Positions 62,240 through 64,000 of a stretch of 64,000 bases of DNA are shown piece by piece (position 1 is the stretch's first letter; every line of letters begins with the position of its first letter). The position numbers were made by a program, and so were the translations under genes. Source of the stretch: Sphingomonas aquatilis (GTDB lineage: Bacteria; Pseudomonadota; Alphaproteobacteria; Sphingomonadales; Sphingomonadaceae); contig NZ_JACIDB010000002.1 in assembly GCF_014196115.1 (NCBI RefSeq), forward strand, positions 248,001-312,000, written 5' to 3'. The notes under the pieces were generated by a model. That model made no database searches. It was not told the origin of the DNA and worked only from the letters and a program-made list of their open reading frames with translations.

Positions 62240-63181
62240 ATGCTGCTGATCGCCGACAGCGACATGGGCGCTGCCGCCGACGCAGCGATCGCCGCCGCCG
62301 GGGGACGGCCCTTGCGGCGCATCGCCTGGGCCGATGTGGAGGCGGGTCTCGCCGCCGTCGTCGCCGCGCCCGTCGTGCTGGCGGAGGCGGGCGGCGTGGC
62401 TCCCGAACGGCTGGAACAGGCGCTGCCCACGCTCTGCCGCTTCCTCGACGCCATGGAGACGCGCGGCGTCGTCACCTTCGGGCCGGACCAGATCGATCTC
62501 GTCGCCCGCCATTTGATGGGTGCCCCCGTCGAATTGCTCTGCGACGCCACCATCCCGCAGCGCGCGCTGGCGCTGGCCCAGGCGGCACTGCCCCGGGCGC
62601 TGATGCTGAACGACAGCATGCCCGACCGGGTCGAGGACGATCGCCACGCCTACAATCCGCAGGGCTCCGAATCCGACGACCAGCACATCCGCCGCATGGC
62701 CGAAGGGATCGCGCAAATCTCACGCATCACCGCCGGCCTCCTCTCCCATACCGCGCCGACGGAGGGTGCCCCGGGCACCCGCGACCTCGCCGACCGCCGC
62801 CGCAGCTTCGCAAGCGAGCCTGCGCCCGGCGGTCAGGTCGTCACGCCGCAGGAGGTGCGCCGCGTCATCCAGTTGCGCCAATCCCGCAGCCGCTTCTTCG
62901 GCCAGTTCATCGGCGAGGGCCTGTTCGAGGACCCGGCGTGGGACATGCTGCTCGACCTGTTCGCCGCCGAGCTGGAGGGCAATCGCGTCAGCGTGTCCAG
63001 CCTGTGCATCGCCGCCGGTGTCGCGCCGACCACCGCGTTGCGCTGGATCGCCCGCATGACCGACATGGGCCTGTTCGTCCGCCACCCCGACCCCGTCGAC
63101 CGCCGCCGCGCCTTCATGACCCTGTCGCCGCGCGCCAGCGAGGCGATGCGCGCCTATCTGGTGGCGGCGCGGAAGGCGTGA
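62240..63181 (+). CDS. MarR-like winged-helix protein with a receiver-like N-terminal half
   Basis: 313 residues from ATG 62240 (an in-frame ATG at 62168 adds 24 poorly ordered residues; neither has a clear ribosome site). N-terminal MLLIADSDMGAAADAAIAAA looks like the first strand and helix of a degenerate response-receiver fold without a full acidic pocket. A helical stretch (RRMAEGIAQISRITAGLL) and a disordered linker lead to a C-terminal winged helix (RVSVSSLCIAAGVAPTTALRWIARMTDMGLFVRHPDPVDRRR). Target unknown; DNA binding inferred. Confidence 0.7.
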   Translation: MLLIADSDMGAAADAAIAAAGGRPLRRIAWADVEAGLAAVVAAPVVLAEAGGVAPERLEQALPTLCRFLDAMETRGVVTFGPDQIDLVARHLMGAPVELLCDATIPQRALALAQAALPRALMLNDSMPDRVEDDRHAYNPQGSESDDQHIRRMAEGIAQISRITAGLLSHTAPTEGAPGTRDLADRRRSFASEPAPGGQVVTPQEVRRVIQLRQSRSRFFGQFIGEGLFEDPAWDMLLDLFAAELEGNRVSVSSLCIAAGVAPTTALRWIARMTDMGLFVRHPDPVDRRRAFMTLSPRASEAMRAYLVAARKA

Positions 63182-63239
63182 GTGCGCTTCCCTCTTGCGA
63201 TTCCGCTCCGGCTTTGGCAGGGCGGACATCCCCGAGAGG

Positions 63240-63277
63240 GGGCGCTTAGCTCAGTTGGTAGAGCATCTCGTTTACAC
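63240..63277 (+). pseudogene. 5' half of a tRNA-Val (TAC) gene, truncated after the anticodon loop
   Basis: GGGCGCT acceptor strand, TA, D stem GCTC with AGTTGGTA loop and GAGC, then anticodon 5' stem TCTCG and loop TTTACAC (anticodon TAC at 63273-63275). The next bases should be CGAGA but are CCCGCACG; no T arm or GGCGCCC-type 3' acceptor appears in the remaining 720 bases. It cannot fold as a tRNA, so it looks like a broken copy or one side of an insertion. Confidence 0.8.
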
Positions 63278-63380
63278 CCCGCACGCCAAGATGGCTGTGA
63301 CCCGCAGAAACCCTAGGGTTTTTGGCGCTTGGCCTTCGGGACTTCGGGAATAGTCCGGGAGTTTATTCCGCGCGCACACT

Positions 63381-63396
63381 CCGATAACGTTATCGG
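63381..63396. promoter_or_regulatory. Perfect 16-bp palindrome, LacI-family operator-like
   Basis: CCGATAACGTTATCGG. A perfect palindrome with an AACGTT centre is the usual form of LacI/GalR-family operators. No such regulator is in the window, so the assignment is only by pattern. Confidence 0.35.
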
Positions 63397-63627
63397 TAGA
63401 CGGTTGGCTCACGCATGCACCGTAATACGAGGCAAATCTCGCATTCCAATGGTGCATGGGTTGCGATGTTCGTAGGGCGTACACACTTGGGTTCGGCAAG
63501 GCGTGGCATCGTGTGCGGCGATACGGTATTGGCATTTGTCACAAAAATCCGCTTGCAACGGCGCGGTGAAAATCCAATATTGAATTGGCAGCGCAGTTCG
63601 AGTAGCGGGCGCGCAGCTAGTCCGGGT

Positions 63628-63642
63628 TTAACCGATCGTAAA
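63628..63642. promoter_or_regulatory. CtrA-like box upstream of the small terminal gene
   Basis: TTAA-CCGATCG-TAAA fits TTAA-N7-TTAA with one mismatch. It lies within an inverted repeat CCGGGTT (63622) / AACCCGG (63647), 80 bases before the GTG start. Confidence 0.4.
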
Positions 63643-63722
63643 CGGGAACCCGGCTATCGACAAACGTGTTAGGTTTCCGTTCGCCATGGAGGCGGACGGA
63701 TTTTTGTTGGAAGGAGGCAGTC

Positions 63723-63929
63723 GTGGCAACCATGACAGAGCAGAAGAGCCTCGCCGATCGGTATGAGGCGATGGCAAAGGAAAGCGGCCTCGTCGACGTC
63801 AAATTCTTGGTCAGCAATCTGGCCGAAACGACGAACGAAGAGGTGTGTCGCGAAGTGAATGCGATGTATGCAGCGCTTGAGCGCAACGAATTCAAGGTAC
63901 TTGATTTCGGCGATCGCACGATCAACTGA
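63723..63929 (+). CDS. Small protein of unknown function
   Basis: 68 residues from GTG 63723, which has a near-perfect AAGGAGG five bases upstream; ATG 63732 is too far from it. The protein is acidic, predicted mostly helical (ADRYEAMAKESGLVDVKFLV, then EEVCREVNAMYAALERNEFK), with one Cys and a C-terminal VLDFGDRTIN. I do not recognise the family. Strong ribosome site, a following intrinsic terminator and a CtrA-like box upstream support it as a real, single-gene transcript. Confidence 0.7.
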   Translation: MATMTEQKSLADRYEAMAKESGLVDVKFLVSNLAETTNEEVCREVNAMYAALERNEFKVLDFGDRTIN

Positions 63930-63954
63930 CCGTCTTTCCAGCAACTTGTCAGAA

Positions 63955-63983
63955 AGGCTCTACTGCGGTAGGGCCTTTTTTTT
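63955..63983 (+). terminator. Rho-independent terminator after the small terminal gene
   Basis: AGGCTCTAC (63955-63963), loop TGCG, GTAGGGCCT (63968-63976), with one T:G pair, then eight T residues. Confidence 0.9.
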
Positions 63984-64000
63984 ATCCTCTCGCGAGACCC

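Larger units (their letters stand above)
63278..63722. other. Gene-less stretch of atypical composition after the tRNA-Val fragment
   Basis: 445 bases, visibly less GC-rich than the rest of the window. It contains perfect palindromes AAACCCTAGGGTTT (63308-63321) and CCGATAACGTTATCGG (63381-63396), a hairpin with ATGCACC (63415) and GGTGCAT (63451) enclosing CGAG/CTCG, and near its end a CtrA-like box. No open frame in it has a credible ribosome site or recognisable protein. Confidence 0.6.

Noticed and set aside
63415-63672. 85-codon open frame in the gene-less stretch after the tRNA fragment
   Set aside because: No ribosome site, unusual composition and overlap with palindromes; likely chance.
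63240-63722. Group I intron in the tRNA-Val anticodon loop
   Set aside because: The 3' half of the tRNA does not appear within 720 bases, whereas bacterial tRNA introns are about 200-300 bases. A larger insertion cannot be excluded beyond the window.

Overview
This is a GC-rich (roughly two-thirds G+C by eye) chromosomal segment from an alphaproteobacterium, most likely a member of the Sphingomonadales. Pointers to that group are the CcrM-type GANTC methyltransferase, the 41-residue aa3-type cytochrome oxidase subunit IV beside a three-gene proton-translocating transhydrogenase, CtrA-like TTAA-N7-TTAA boxes, and many palindromic repeats of the GTCACCCCGG type. Apart from the last ~700 bases the content is core housekeeping and motility. 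I see no rRNA, CRISPR array, insertion sequence, phage genes or defence system.

Layout. 1-7.7 kb: start of mgtE, a cyclophilin, a LysR regulator, a candidate small RNA or attenuator, a Cdc48/VAT-like double AAA+ ATPase, an ABM-MFS pair, a methyltransferase and a MarR regulator. 7.7-18.9 kb: a phospholipase D-type enzyme, rpoZ, rlmE, a Ppx/GppA phosphatase, tRNA-Gln, DUF429, a YecD-like hydrolase, a TlpA-like lipoprotein divergent from argH, then argH - lptM-like lipoprotein - lysA - siroheme synthase N-domain - CorA/ZntB, overlapped like one operon. 19.1-36.7 kb (minus strand): a flagellar operon that begins with a sigma-54 activator and runs fliE F G H I J K L M N O P Q R flhB fliD fliS, mostly with 1-8 bp overlaps. 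37-39.8 kb (plus strand): three tandem flagellin genes. 40-58 kb: tsaC/sua5, an acyl-CoA dehydrogenase, an arylamine N-acetyltransferase, GntR and nitroreductase genes, a POT peptide transporter, a dicarboxylate symporter, glmM - DUF1272, thiD - rnhB - ccrM, folP, a bestrophin-like channel, an SDR and an NtrC-like regulator. 58.6-62.1 kb: cytochrome oxidase subunit IV, pntA1, pntA2, pntB. 62.2-64 kb: a winged-helix protein, then the 5' half of a tRNA-Val gene cut off at the anticodon loop, followed by compositionally different DNA with one small unknown gene.

The flagellar block makes the basal body, export gate and cap from one long transcript, with the regulator as first gene and a CtrA-like box just upstream; the filament genes are transcribed divergently. 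The ccrM gene has five GANTC sites, its own expected target, in the 139 bases upstream, suggesting methylation-dependent autoregulation.

The most unusual content is non-coding. Three copies of a ~100-base element between rpoZ and rlmE each fold as three hairpins, and two of the three stems differ in sequence between copies while staying paired. A second, ~203-base composite element occurs twice (9804-10006 and 18908-19111) with a predicted three-way junction whose stems all differ in sequence but keep identical lengths, plus complementary hairpin loops. Conserved pairing without conserved sequence is what selected nucleic-acid structure looks like, and I do not recognise either family. About 16 simpler REP-type palindrome pairs fill most other long intergenic gaps, sit inside the flagellar operon, and supply the stop codon of one transporter gene.
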